From positions 14,818,001 to 14,882,000 of the forward strand of contig NC_065408.1 of assembly GCF_024362695.1 (NCBI RefSeq): a DNA stretch of 64,000 nt, read 5' to 3'. The notes under the pieces are model-generated. The model was given only the letters and a program-made list of their open reading frames with translations. It did no database searches and had not been told where the DNA came from. The DNA comes from Pectinophora gossypiella. Taxonomy: Eukaryota; Arthropoda; Insecta; Lepidoptera; Gelechiidae. The translations under genes were made by a program, and so were the position numbers. Shown here one piece after another: positions 37,301 through 47,486 of this stretch. Position 1 is the stretch's first letter. Every line of letters starts with the position of its first letter.

Positions 37301-40083
37301 GTACATACGGTAGCCATACAAGTGTTAGTGACACCGTAACGAATGATTCAGACCATGATTCTGAGTTAATATCAAGTGGAATTTCCTGTCGGAAAATTCA
37401 TGAAAGTATTAGTGTTTTTTTTTTAATTATTCACTCTTCTGTAAAAACCGGACCTCTCAAATCTTCAGGTTAGGTAAGCGGACCCTGTGGAAAACGGGAT
37501 AATGCTAGGAGATGATGATTTATCTACAACAATGCCTGTCACCGTACGGCGTATCGTGTCGCGATACGGCTCATCATATCCATCTTGGCACTTAGCAATT
37601 AGCGTAGCGAGAGTGACTGCATGTAGTTTCCTAATTATCTACTTACTTGTGGCTCCATCAGTCAATTAGGAATAAGGCTATTCTCACACGATGCGGATTC
37701 TTTAGCGGTGCACCTCGCGGCGAGGTGGTGTTTAGGGAATGCAATCCCGATCTCGCGGGATCCCGTCTAATTTTCCAGGATCAATCCCGGAGCATAATAT
37801 GACGAGACCCCATTCGAGATTAACGGGATCGGGCGAATCTCCTTGAGATATACTTTTTGTATTGATTATGCTGATTTCCAAAGAAAATTTAATTATTTAA
37901 TTAGTAATATTGAAGAATAATAGAAATTATTTTGATTTAATTAACCTCACTATCAAAAACAAGCACGTTTCATCGTTTTCAGCCATCCTAACTTTACATT
38001 TTTTTATGAACTAGCCGAAATCCCGAAAATTTTGGGATCTCGCGGGATTGATATTTCCAATTCCATGGGATCTCGAGTCGGGATTGCATTCCTTAGTGGT
38101 GTTCGTGTGTTAGGCATCATTGGATTATACACAAGTCAATGCAACGTTCTCGAACGCTTCACCGCTAACCGCGTCGAAAGTGTCGCGTGAGAAAGGTCTG
38201 CGCAGACCAAAAACAGCGAAGACAAGAACTCTCTGAAAACATTAAATAGGCAGTTAATTTTATTAACATTGTCTTCATTAACAAGTGCTCTACTAAGTAT
38301 AATATAGGTACAAAAAACCACTAAAGCCGGCGCGAGCAATTTGTCGTTGACGAACAATATGGCATTTTGTGCTTAATGATAAAATTATTTATTAATAATA
38401 TCAGAAAGTGATCCTCTTTGCAGCTCTTTGTCTGCGCTGACTTACTTATGTAGGTATGTAGTTATTGGGTAGTTTCCTAGGTCAAATATGAACTATGAAA
38501 TTTTAATTTGAAATAAAGACAGATCTAAAGGTGGCAAAAAACGTAATCTTTTTTCTATTTAAGTAACTCATTTAATGAATTTTAACAAAGAAAAATGTTA
38601 TAAGTAAGTAATAAGTGCGACATTTTGTCACGTCTATGACGTCACAGGTTACTTTTTTATACAAATTCGTTTTGACGTTTAGTAAAAAGTAACTGATTTG
38701 ACTAGTTGGAAACTACCCTAAATATTCCATACAGGGTTACAATAACTGGACCAGCGGACTCTACGGCTACTCTTGGGACATGATGGTGCATACTTGGGAC
38801 ACCCATTCGGTCGTCATCCAGGTCGTCGACAACGAAAACTTGAAGGAATATTACTTGGACCCCAGCGTCTATACACCGAATGACAGATGGACGAGACACG
38901 GCGACATGATCTACCAATACGCCCACTGCTTGAAGGAAAACTTGGTGAAGAAAATTAAAACGCAAGAAGAACCAAAGATGTCTACGAACTTGTCTATCTA
39001 TGTGGAAGTGTGGAGTTCCATGAACGGTAGATTTACTCAAAGGATGTTTGACTCAAAAGCAGATTTGCTCAAAGTGTCGTGGTCACCTTTTGAAAGGCTG
39101 TCATTTCTAATGCCGATTTTAGACGAAGCGCTACATTGGAGAAGTACGCTGCAGGAAATAACTGATGATGTACATTCCTGGACTAATGGTAGTGACGTCG
39201 TGTTTATCGCTGATTTTCCAAGTTTGTACCTAACTTTAAGTACTTTGCTTACACATTATTAATTTGATTAAAGTTTACAGAAAGTACTTACAGAACTAAA
39301 TAATCATTAATAAGTAAATTATATCACGTGTAGATATATCACTTACTTTGTTTTTTTTTAATTATAGTACTACTTTTAAATAAGTACTAATTACACTTGA
39401 AAGACAATAACTGTTTATACGTACATTCAACCACGAGCCATCATTCATGAGCCATGTCAGGGGCCTTTAGCGGCTCAATAATAACCCTGAAACCAGGGTT
39501 GATGAGGTTGGTCCACCTCATAACCCACACGACAAGAAGAAGAGACCATAATAAAATATTTCATGCACATTTTTCTTATAAAGTCATACAATACGTAATT
39601 CATTATCCGACCCAGAATGTTTTTCAAAGTCTTGCTAATGAGTTATAACAATTACTGCATAATTTTCATACAAAATACGGAATATTTATCAAACCATTTA
39701 TCTTCACAGATTACGTCCAAGTAAAATACATGCCAATGGAACTAAAGAACATTTCGCTAACAGTGTTGGAAGGTGACGTCGCTTATGAAACAGAAGTCAC
39801 CAGTTCGCATAATGGACAGACCTATAGGCTAACCAGTGGAAACCGGATTGGAATAGATTCTGGATTATTCCATAGAGTATTGAACATTGGAGAAAACCCC
39901 GCTTACTATATGTACACGTTTGTGAATAGTACTGACGTAAATAACGATGCAAACATGAAAATAAAACCTAAACTCCCTATTATTTCCGAACTGTATGTAA
40001 GATTTCGAAGTATGTTAATATTCGCTGTAATAATAGGTAAAAGTGTAATACAAATATTGTTTGGGTGTAACGGTAACTGTTAA
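29867..40083 (+). CDS. GGCX: Vitamin K-dependent gamma-glutamyl carboxylase, complete
   Basis: Eight coding exons: 29867-30029, 30628-30783, 31411-31576, 33098-33283, 34050-34213, 34980-35512, 38735-39239, 39710-40083. They sum to 2247 nt (748 codons plus stop) with all phases matching; vertebrate enzymes are about 760 residues. The protein is a multi-span ER membrane enzyme that carboxylates glutamates of secreted substrates while oxidising vitamin K hydroquinone. Recognisable blocks: SSLAVTRIFYG, WNNHSYLFGLAG, AGMKKGTAEWL (Lys about 200, equivalent to the catalytic base lysine of the vertebrate enzyme), MNSRLFRIGMFPWVCLA, FLPYSHFVTK/GYNNWTSGLYGYSWDM and VVFIADFPSLYL. An unusual hydrophilic Lys/Asp/Glu-rich insert of roughly 100 residues lies in exon 6. 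A polyadenylation signal AATAAA is at 40095-40100. Its substrates cannot be told from this window. Confidence 0.95.
30172..30246 (+). repeat. tRNA-like sequence, copy 1
   Basis: CCCGGTAGTGTAATGGTTATCACG is a near-perfect tRNA box A region and GGGTTCAAGCCCC a T-arm. The anticodon arm does not pair and the acceptor stem has mismatches. Upstream flank shared with the copy at 52850, so this is a dispersed tRNA-derived repeat, not a working tRNA gene. Confidence 0.55.
30300..30600. other. Unexplained GC-rich block next to tRNA-like repeat
   Basis: In GGCX intron 1. Contains several short hairpins (CCCCTTCGGGG, GGGCTAAGCCCCC) and no convincing reading frame. No second copy was found in the window. 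Confidence 0.35.
30628..30783 (+). CDS. GGCX: GGCX coding exon 2
   Basis: Acceptor ACACAG, donor GTAATA. Encodes LAMLFDIPDERGGTIMDRRW then a hydrophobic span MPYMALVYAALWIG. Confidence 0.92.
30948..31110. repeat. MITE family D, copy
   Basis: GATTCAGACCATGGTTCTGA.. GATATCAAGTGGAATTTTCC pairs with GGAAAATTACACTTTATATT..AACTCAG, ending GCTAACACCCTGTATA. The left tip is missing. Confidence 0.65.
31171..31367 (+). repeat. (GT)n/(GTGC)n microsatellite
   Basis: About 195 bp of alternating GTGT, GTGC and GTGA, ending about 45 bp before GGCX exon 3. Open frames through it on both strands are artefacts of the repeat. Confidence 0.95.
31411..31576 (+). CDS. GGCX: GGCX coding exon 3
   Basis: Acceptor TTTTCAG right after a GT microsatellite, donor GTGAGT. 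Encodes GALGIMLGYKYRF and EKSFWNNHSYLFGLAGLLLS, the most recognisable part of the family. Confidence 0.94.
32590..32708. repeat. hAT-like MITE family E, short copy
   Basis: TAGGGAATGCAATTCCGAGT to CGGGATTGCATTCTCTA. Flanks GTTTTGAG and GTTGTGAA agree at 6 of 8 positions. Confidence 0.7.
32890..33043. repeat. MITE family F, copy 1
   Basis: GGGTTCATAAGGCCACATTG to CATGTGGCCCTTTTGGACCCC, with AATATTGC inside. It ends about 55 bp before GGCX exon 4. Confidence 0.65.
33098..33283 (+). CDS. GGCX: GGCX coding exon 4 (active-site lysine)
   Basis: Acceptor TTTCCAG, donor GTAAGA. Encodes VPYWNYFVLKYQFFILYFMA then GMKKGTAEWLTGYSVQNLSE and HWVFEPF. The second Lys of the KK pair aligns with the vertebrate catalytic base. 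Confidence 0.94.
34050..34213 (+). CDS. GGCX: GGCX coding exon 5
   Basis: Acceptor TGTTCCAG at 34049 is the only nearby one giving the right phase; it yields KFFLTVPQIDYLIVHWFIFV. A closer CAG at 34063 would shift frame and hit a stop. Ends MNSRLFRI at donor GTTCGT. Confidence 0.88.
34638..34908 (+). repeat. Repeat family R (GC-rich, poly-A ended), copy 1
   Basis: GCCGATACCGACCCCGCC.. GTGGTCGACGATTTCCCTCA.. CCTGAGCCGAGGTTC.. TTGTCCGGCCGAGTAG.. TCTACAATAACTCACGTC then A-run. Full copies at 47487 and 63516, an inverted piece near 22130 and a 3' piece near 45470. The oligo-A end points to retroposition. Confidence 0.75.
34980..35512 (+). CDS. GGCX: GGCX coding exon 6 with long charged insert
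   Basis: Acceptor GTTTCAG, donor GTAAGT in phase 0. Encodes MFPWVCLATMPLYYPFNWPK, then a low-complexity stretch rich in Lys, Asp, Glu, Asn and Thr, then a hydrophobic span TSLIIFYVVIQAFLPYSHFV. The open frame reading on past 35512 is intron. Confidence 0.92.
35590..35815 (+). pseudogene. RTE-type LINE reverse transcriptase C-terminal remnant
   Basis: RGKMIGHLIIHDEF, PRRAYMVQIKEKANVVSYKE and QEWRMLHRQERGS then TTAGTGATGATGATG. Same tail family as 59206-59470; lies in GGCX intron 6. Confidence 0.7.
35930..36110 (-). repeat. RTE LINE 3' end, inverted
   Basis: TTTAAGAGCCACGCTCTTGTCGG.. through CTTTTATTTGTTCCATGTAA is the reverse complement of the RTE C-terminus. Confidence 0.65.
36230..36555 (+). 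repeat. tRNA-headed SINE S1, copy, with head-to-head tRNA-like segment
   Basis: CTCTGTGGTCCAGTGGTTGAGCG, GGTTCGAATCCCGG, body and 3' end all present. Immediately upstream (36181-36229) an inverted tRNA-like head (GTCTAGTGGTTAGAGAG on the minus strand) faces it. Confidence 0.8.
37080..37290. repeat. MITE family D, best foldback copy
   Basis: Arms of about 80 bp: CAGGGTGCTAGTGACATCAT.. GAGTTAATATCAAGTGGAAT on the left and TTCCACTTGATATTAACTCA.. TACGATGTCACTCA on the right, with a short AT-rich loop. A single-arm piece follows at 37320-37405. Confidence 0.8.
37733..38095. mobile_element. hAT-like MITE family E with target duplication
   Basis: 363 bp from TAGGGAATGCAATCCCGA to TCGGGATTGCATTCCTTA, flanked by identical 8-bp GTGGTGTT at 37725-37732 and 38096-38103. 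An 8-bp duplication is typical of the hAT superfamily. Confidence 0.85.
38468..38717. repeat. MITE family A, copy 5
   Basis: GGTAGTTTCCTAGGTCAAAT to GACTAGTTGGAAACTACCCT, showing the inverted terminal TAGTTTCC. Its end is 17 bp before GGCX exon 7. Confidence 0.8.
38735..39239 (+). CDS. GGCX: GGCX coding exon 7 (lumenal domain)
   Basis: Acceptor CATACAG, 17 bp after the end of a MITE. Starts GYNNWTSGLYGYSWDMMVHT. The donor GTACTT at 39240 gives FIADFPSLYLTL joined in phase to NYVQVKYMP; a weaker donor at 39222 would keep frame but drop six residues. Without splicing the frame ends at a stop at 39260. Confidence 0.88.
39710..40083 (+). CDS. GGCX: GGCX coding exon 8, C-terminus
   Basis: Acceptor TCTTCACAG. 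Encodes YVQVKYMPMELKNISLTVLE and a lumenal region ending with a hydrophobic tail MLIFAVIIGKSVIQILFGC; stop at 40081-40083. The tail is shorter than in vertebrate enzymes. Confidence 0.9.
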
Positions 40084-40094
40084 TAGGCAAGTAT

Positions 40095-40100
40095 AATAAA
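40095..40100 (+). terminator. GGCX: GGCX polyadenylation signal
   Basis: AATAAA eleven bases after the stop codon; a second AATAAATAAA occurs near 40200. Either could be used. Confidence 0.5.
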
Positions 40101-40869
40101 ACTAAAATATATATAATTTTATTTTGTTAAATACGCAATACCATATTCAGAATTTATGGTACCTACCCGGTTTCTTACTTCCCATTTCATGATGTTACAA
40201 TAAATAAACGTAGTTTCTTGATTTATTCGTAATACTTAATAACAAATTATACTTTTGACCTTTCCATGTCTATTGTCCGCAATACTTAAGTACTTTGTAT
40301 GATATTATAATACCACCTATTATTATGAAATATCTATTTCTGTTATTTTTTCCAAGTGAATGTGCAAAAAGTCCCATCTTACTTACCTTAATAAATAAAA
40401 TTTGTGTGACTATGAATTAATATATTTATTATAACCTGTTCACCGAATGTATTTTATACAGAAAGAACTTTCAAAATCAACACCCCGAAAATTTCCAAGT
40501 TTTGAACTTTTTGATTGCGAAGCGGGAAACATCAGTTCTAGTTATTTTAGCTATCTCTCTCTAGCTTATAAAATAAAATACATAGCTATCTCGCTCTTAC
40601 TGTCAGAAAATTTTTGAACGAAACCTAAACCGGAAACATGAATTTCTAAACATGATAAGGTTTTTTATAGTGCCAATAGTCTGTTATTATTTTATTTGCA
40701 CTATTATTACACAATTTTAGTATTAAAATTAAATAAATATTTGATTATTGTTTTTTAGAAAAGGAGTATTACAAATATGCATTCAATAAAAGAATAACCT
40801 CCTATTTTTAGACTATTGTACATATAAAATTGTAAAAAATATTATTATAGATGATCGCTTAGTCTTTAA

Positions 40870-41294
40870 AATACCCACAGCTAAAATTCGGACGGCAAAC
40901 ATACGCGGCGGGGCGGGGTGGGTGAATTGTCTCGCTGTCTGTCTGTCAGTCAGATCGAAATGAGACAGGCAAGGCTCGGCGTGGCGTGAAACGGGTTCAT
41001 TCATCTTACCTCTTGCGGCTGTGACGAGTTATAAACTTCGGGCTCGGGCCGACGCCTCGTCATCGCGATAAATAGCCAACGTGAAGTCACTCCGCGACCA
41101 TTGCTGGTGCCAGTCGCTCGCCAGCGATACGCTTCACCGCCCTCGGAATATTGACATTTCCATCTGTGATATAACGATACCGCGATATCTTGTTAATTTT
41201 TAGGTTAATTCCTTCGCCGGTGGTAGTTAGTGCTTCGTTATAGCTGTAGGACATTCAAGGGTTTTATATACAGTGAAATCTAGAGACAGTAACC
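40870..41294 (+). promoter_or_regulatory. ELOVL6: Probable elongase promoter and 5' UTR
   Basis: GC-rich island in AT-rich DNA with GC-box-like GGCGGGGCGGGGTGGG near 40908, a TATA-like ATAAATAG near 41069 and CAAC/GTCACTCCGC-type sequences before the start codon. It lies between the GGCX 3' end and the elongase ATG, both on the + strand. Sites are inferred from sequence only. Confidence 0.4.
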
Positions 41295-41488
41295 ATGGAG
41301 TCTAAAGCGATTACTTATAACCTGGACATCACACCAAACTACTCTTACATTTTCGAATTTGAGAACGAGTTTATCCATCACAATTATAGGAAGTGGATGA
41401 CTGAGAATTGGACTGTAGCGTTTTATTATGTTGGTGTGTACATGGCATTCATCTTCGGAGGGCAGTACTACATGCAGAATCGGCCCAG
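41295..41488 (+). CDS. ELOVL6: ELOVL6/Baldspot-type very-long-chain fatty acid elongase, first coding exon
   Basis: ATG preceded by a GC-rich upstream region with context AACC ATGG; donor CAG|GTAAGT at 41489. Encodes 64 codons plus two bases: NYSYIFEFENEF, HHNYRKWMTENWTVAFYYVG and VYMAFIFGGQYYMQNRPR, the N-terminal lumenal segment and first membrane span of ELOVL6-like 3-ketoacyl-CoA synthases, which extend C16 acyl-CoA by two carbons in the ER. The catalytic HxxHH box lies in later exons not found in the window, so intron 1 probably exceeds 22 kb. The WM.ENW..AF...Y.AFIFGG pattern is distinctive, but Baldspot versus a close paralogue cannot be settled from one exon. Confidence 0.82.
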
Positions 41489-42092
41489 GTAAGTGATCCT
41501 TATGTTTTCATTCACGTCGATCTATTTCCCCTTCCTCGTATCCCTAGCATACCCCCTGACTCGCATACCCCCTGACTCATAAGTTCACTCTCTCAACTTT
41601 CTCAGAATCATGAATACTATGAACAGGATTTGATACCGACTTTCACTAAGTAAATAGATGTACAAACATTGCTTGCAATTATCTAAGATTTCGCGCATGA
41701 AATTGAGTTTCTTTTTTGCTTCTCATTAGAATGATAATATCATCAGCCTATGTTTGCACATAACATACAACTAATTGGTATATATCCCTTTGCTGGCCAC
41801 ACATCTACTACATATACTGCAAAATAGTTTGTCATACAAAAACTGAACATGGAGTATAATTTAGGGTAATTTTAGAGAAGTAATTTATAAACTCAACAAA
41901 CAAGGAAAACAGTACTGCAACATGTGGTTTATGTATGTAAAATATGTAGTACTACATACAGGACAAATATTTAAATCAATGCTACTCCAACAGCCATATT
42001 GTGAAACTTTTTATAATAATATCATTACCTATATTTCATTGCTGGGGACACTCAATAATTCTTTATTGCACATAATATAACATATAGGACAG

Positions 42093-42094
<2 letters not shown>

Positions 42095-42142
<48 letters not shown>
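42095..42142 (+). repeat. (CA)n microsatellite
   Basis: About 24 CA units followed by GAGAGA. Confidence 0.95.
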
Positions 42143-42145
<3 letters not shown>

Positions 42146-43662
42146 AGACATTCTTACCAACTCATGATTGATCTACTGCCCTGTTTCTACCGCTTAAAAT
42201 AGGAGGTTTTTAATACAGTTGAACATTTTTCTACTAATAAGTGAAAATTACACAACTACATTTAAAAATAAAATCCCACTACTGGGCACAGGCCTCCCAT
42301 CAATCAACCGGAGGGCGTCTAGAGCATACCATGCTGCTCCACTGCGTGTTGATGGAGGTGTTTTAAAATAACCAGCAAAGAATATTTTAATATTCATATG
42401 CAGACAAGGCCCCCCCTTTTTAGTAGTATTTAATAAAAGTGCCTTTTGACCTGTTAAAACTGTATATTTATTTTCATTCATTCAAAAGTTTAAAATATCG
42501 TTTAGAGTTATTATTCTCGTCTTGTTCTCAACACAATGGTCAATAAAGTAGGTATTATTTATCAGCAAATAGTTTGTGCAATTGATTTCAATTGACTTTT
42601 GACCTGCTGTTACTGTTGTATCCAATATGACTTAATATTTGTTGTAACACTTGTAACTGAACTTGGACCTAACCAAAATCAAATCATAGGTAAGTAGGTA
42701 GGTAAATATTTTGACTTACCATGATGCAATTTCATTTCAACCTCAATAAATACAATACAAAAACTCTTTATTGTACTTAAAATAGACATTAAAAATAAAC
42801 AATTATAATCAGTTACATAGTCAACAACAGACGGCCTTATTGCTAAGGTAGCAATCCTTTCCAGGCAACATTTAGGTATAGGAAATTAATTTAATACAAG
42901 CTTTAAGCAATAAACCTATTTTGTGTTTTTGTGGTAAATATTATGGATAAACTTTAACCTATGTTAAATAGCTACAAATTATAAGCTACAACTGCATTTT
43001 ATAAACAATACCTAATTTAAATTGTATGTTGTAATGGTAAAATTCCCTACAACATTGGGAAAGTCAAGAGCCACACTCTTGTTGGTGTAGCATTCTCCAT
43101 TCTTGACACGATGTTCACCGAGAAAGATTTTCTTATTGGATTAATTCAAGCTATATATCCATTACTCTAATATATTTACGTAACTTATATAAAATATGAG
43201 TAATAAATATCTTCATCATCAAATGATAGTATAGGGTTATCTTTATTCTTTTTTTAATTGCCGGTGACAGTAGGTTATCAGCTTTTTATTAGTTACACTG
43301 GAGAAGCCAAGTTCACGGTTATCACTAACGTTGATTAATAAGTAGGTAGGTAACCTTTAACAGTTAACTAATAAGAATAAGCCACTGGCTTTGTAGGTAT
43401 TCTTAAATGTAGTGGAATATTAATGTTCCATACTGATTACAAAAACTTATGGAAAATTTTAAATCTTTGTATAATTTTAGACGGAAACTGTTCACTTAAA
43501 TTATGGATGCTTCCGCCAAAGGCATTGCATGCTCATTAAAAAAATATATATAACATATCAATATAACAACCTCTGTTGCTATATCCTGGCTGTTGTAAAG
43601 AAAGGACAAGAGAACTCTAAAATATATCAAATCTTTGATGAGTGTGTAAGAAAATAAAGTGG

Positions 43663-43791
43663 TGTCTAAAAAAAGCTAAAAAGCAATATTGCTATTTGAC
43701 ATTTGCATTGCACACTTTTATATACGCAAATGTCAAATTGCAATATTGCTTTTGTAGATCAACCGCTTCTATGTGGCCTTTTTAACCCCCC
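43663..43791. repeat. MITE family F, copy 2
   Basis: AAGCAATATTGCTATTTGAC.. GCAAATGTCAAATTGCAATA.. ATGTGGCCTTTTTAACCCCC; an internal foldback around CAATATTGC. Confidence 0.65.
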
Positions 43792-44034
43792 TGATCTCAT
43801 CATGTATGTGTGTACAAGATAAATTTCTGAATGAAATGTTCTGTATTCTTAACATTATGAGAAGAGGCCTGTAATTTAAGCAGCAGTGGAACATTGTGCG
43901 AGTGTTAATTTCATTTATACAAACAACATAACATAAGCTCACGCCTTTATCCAATTGGGGTAGTCAGAGGTACCTACATCTAATGCAAGATAACTAAGTA
44001 CCCACACCTTACCGAGTTTCTGATCTTCTTCTCT

Positions 44035-44345
44035 CGTGTGGGTTGTGAGGTGGATTACCAACCTCATCAACCCTGGTGTCAGGGTTACTATTGAGCCGCC
44101 CAACGCCCCTGACATGACTCATGTTACAACTACTTATTTACATAAGTAAGTAGTAACCGGGACCAACGGCTTAACGTGTCTTCCGAAGCACGGATCGTCT
44201 TACTTTCGGGCAATCAGTTGATCAGCCAGCATAATGTAGTGTCCTAACCAAACTAGGAATCATAAAGTAATTTTTATGATATTTCCCCACCGGGATTCGA
44301 ACCCGGAACCTCCGTATCGTGAGCCTAACGCTTTTCTGATAGACC
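44035..44345 (-). repeat. tRNA-headed SINE S1, inverted copy
   Basis: Begins CGTGTGGGTTGTGAGGTGGA (the S1 3' end reversed) and ends GGGATTCGAACCCGGAACC (box B reversed). Confidence 0.8.
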
Positions 44346-44734
44346 AACATAATAAGTGTACCACCTGTACCACTGTCTAAAATTGTCTAAAATGTCTAAA
44401 ATAATTTGTTTTATTGACAATAACAAAAGGTGCAAATCCGATTCGCTAAAATTTCACATACGTCAGTTAGTGACGATATGTGTGTGTGTTTATACAAAAT
44501 ACGAGTATTCACGTTATTTTAATTTTGTACTGTTGTTTGTGATTTTAATATGAGTTCCAGAAACATTGAACTTGATGAATTAATTTGCATTTAATGTGAC
44601 TTGGGTCAGTCACACAATAGGACCTAAGTGTCAGTAATTAGGTACCTATTTATCACTTATGTAGTAATTACTGCATAAATTCAATATAAATTTTCTTTTT
44701 ATACACATACAAACCTGACCTGACCTGGTGCGCA

Positions 44735-44890
44735 CGTGGAAAGCGCAAAAGGGGGCGGCCCAAAGAGACCTGGCGACGTTCGATTGACTGAGAGTTAAAA
44801 ACGCTCGGCATAGCAGCGAGCTACAGAAGCTGCAAAAAATCGCGAGGAGTAGAAATCTGTTATTGGAGCCCTTCATCCCAACAAAACTCT
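44735..44890 (+). pseudogene. LINE reverse transcriptase C-terminal relic
   Basis: Reads as GRPKETWRRSID, a stop, ELKTLGIAAS across frames, then the region encoding LLEPFIPT. The GRPKETWR..ELKTLG pattern occurs at LINE polymerase C-termini; frameshifts and a stop show it is dead. Confidence 0.5.
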
Positions 44891-44977
44891 AATACTTCTT
44901 ATACTTCAAAAGAGCAAGAGAAGTGAGTCAGGATCGAAGCAATGGAATTCTATAGTCAAGCAGAGACTATAGCGACC

Positions 44978-45276
44978 GAGGAGCTCGGTGGCGCAGCGGT
45001 TAACGCGCTCGGTTTGCAATTGTTGAAGTAAAACAACTTTCGCAAAGGCCGGTCATAGGATGGGTGACCACAAAAAAAAAGTTTTTCATCTCGAGCTCCT
45101 CCGTGCTTCGGAAGGCACTTTAAGCCGTTGGTCCCGGCTGCATTAGCAGTCGTTAATAACCATCAATTCGCACTGGGCCCGCTTGATGGTTTAAGGCCCG
45201 ATCTCCCTAGCCATCCATAGGGAAGGCCCGTGCCCCAGCAGTGGGGACGTTAATGGGCTGGTGATGATGATGATGA
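44978..45276 (+). repeat. Chimeric tRNA/5S SINE S2, copy 2
   Basis: Same order as 14567-14856: GGTGGCGCAGCGGTTAACG, AGTAAAACAACTTTCGC, GGTCATAGGATGGGTGACC, and GCAGTGGGGACGTTAATGGG with a GATGATGATGATG tail. The 5S part has one more change here (GAAGTAAAACAAC). Confidence 0.8.
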
Positions 45277-46040
45277 CCCCGGTGGGAAATAGGCGTGAGT
45301 TTATGTATGTATGTATGTACTTCAGAAGTATTAGAAGAAGAGACACAAAAACTCGTACAAAAACATCCACCGGGGTAAACAGAGCCTATGGAATTGCATT
45401 TGCTTCGATCCTAACACACTTCTCTTTCGTCCGCCTTCAACAATCGTTTCATACACACGCAACGTCACGCTTTGTCCGGCCAAGTAGTTAATGCCATCTG
45501 CGGCAAATCTACAATAAGTCACGTCAGAAGAAAAAAGCAACGTCACGCGCGAGAGTAGATCGTACTAACCTTTACTTATCATCATCTCGTTATAATAATG
45601 TATTTAGTAAATATTTTTGTTATTTATATTTTCTATTTGTACTTGGTAACTTTATTGATTATAAATTATAATAGTATTTTCCCATCGCGTAGACTCTAAT
45701 GATCCACTCGCACCCACACACAATTATTTGAATCATATTAATATAACAACTTTTGTCTGCAATAGACTGATACATACATACATACATAAACTCACGCCCG
45801 TATTCTCCGAAGGGGTGGACAGAACTACAAATAATCAATAAACTATTTGCAGACACTTTTGATACATAGTCCTAAGGTGAATAATGATAAACCGTATGAT
45901 GATAGGGGATCAGCCTATCGCTCTTACAGATGATCCATCATGTTCGATAGGACGCTGTCCCTTATTTGCTTGTTATTAGGTCTGATACATATATTTTATA
46001 CCTGTTTAGGACAATTTTACCTTTGGTATTGTGACCTGTA

Positions 46041-46181
46041 GGCTCTGCATGACAACCGCGCCGCGCGAATTATATCGAGGCCTTCGACCAATAGCCGTTT
46101 GATGTCCATCTACGTAGATAGCATTCGTATCGTTTATTGGTCGAAGCGCTCAATATTGCGGCGCGGTTGTCATGCAGAGCC
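46041..46181. repeat. Hairpin MITE family G
   Basis: Perfect 24-bp inverted ends, GGCTCTGCATGACAACCGCG plus CCGC against GCGGCGCGGTTGTCATGCAG plus AGCC, and a second inner pair CTTCGACCAATA / TATTGGTCGAAG. Total 141 bp. Confidence 0.85.
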
Positions 46182-47486
46182 GTTTGGGAAGAAAGATGTC
46201 GTAATATTTTCTTTTGTTTATTGAGCTTCTTCGAATAATTAAATCTTTTTTTTTTCGACCTAAGTTTATTATAATGCAGTATAATTTATTTTGCAAAGTA
46301 ATGTCCATTGTACTCTGTTAACATATTTAAATTAATTTTAAATTAAGTCATTGTTTTCTGTAATGGTATACAAACGATTACATTTCAAAGGTGATTGTAG
46401 AAAAGACACGATCGAATATAGACTTCTTGACGTAAAATTGGACTAATCTATAATGAGACTGAAACAAAAATAGTTACAAAATAGTTATTTTTCAGTTTTT
46501 TAAAACAGTTTTTACGACTATCGTCTGTCGAACTCATAAGCCATCACACGCGCAAACACGAGTTTATGTAAATTATGTCTATTATTAAAAATAAGACCAG
46601 CATTCGAAATTCAAAACGTCAATCAAGAAACAATTAAAAAGAAACCTTTTAACGAATGCATTTTCCGCAACAATTTTCATAACAGCTTGAAAGTTGGTCG
46701 TTAAAGTCCCACGCGGGTGGTTTCAGCCTCTGAGGGTGGGTGAGAGGGGGTGAAGGGTACAGGGGGAAGAGGGGGTGGGGGGTGTCTTTATGAATGAAAC
46801 TCCGCATCTGATCTGCAACGTTACGTAACAGATGCCGATACTATTATCCCGTTCATAAATTCCTCTGCATTAATAAACGCTAGCCCTGGAGCGAATAAAA
46901 ATATAGAACGCGTTAAATTGCTTATTGCCATATAACCGACAGAGGAATTGTGTGTTTTCCAACATGATGGACCCATTACATGGATGGGTGGCTTCCCTTG
47001 TCAACATACGGTTATATCCATCTTAGAATTTAGTATTCAAAGTTGGCAAAAAATGTTGTTGAATGGCTGTATTGCTCTGGCTGAGTGAGTATGTATCTAT
47101 GTATAAATGGACAGCGAAATTTCAACCCGATGTTTCGTGTTTCCTGTAATTAACCCATCGGTTCTATCCATTAAATTGGATGAAAGAGATAACGCAATGT
47201 ATTTATGACCGGTGAAAACGGTATATTGTCCCCGACTTGCCCAACAGGCGATCATAGTGAAATTCATCCAATGCCCGATCCATAAAAGCTATATTCAGTT
47301 GTCAACATCATATCGTGACCTTATAGCATAGAATACAAACGGCATCTCTCAGGTCCCCACCAGCGTCTGAGCTAACTTTACCTCACCCCCTCGGTCTTAC
47401 TTTAGTCTTCAATCGTAGGGCGTCAGTCGTCACACACACAGATGCGCGTGTACGATAACGTCAATGTGTGGTGTCTGTGTAATTTA

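Noticed and set aside
44646..44876. 76-codon minus-strand frame
   Set aside because: The plus strand of the same region shows a broken LINE polymerase C-terminus, a better explanation.
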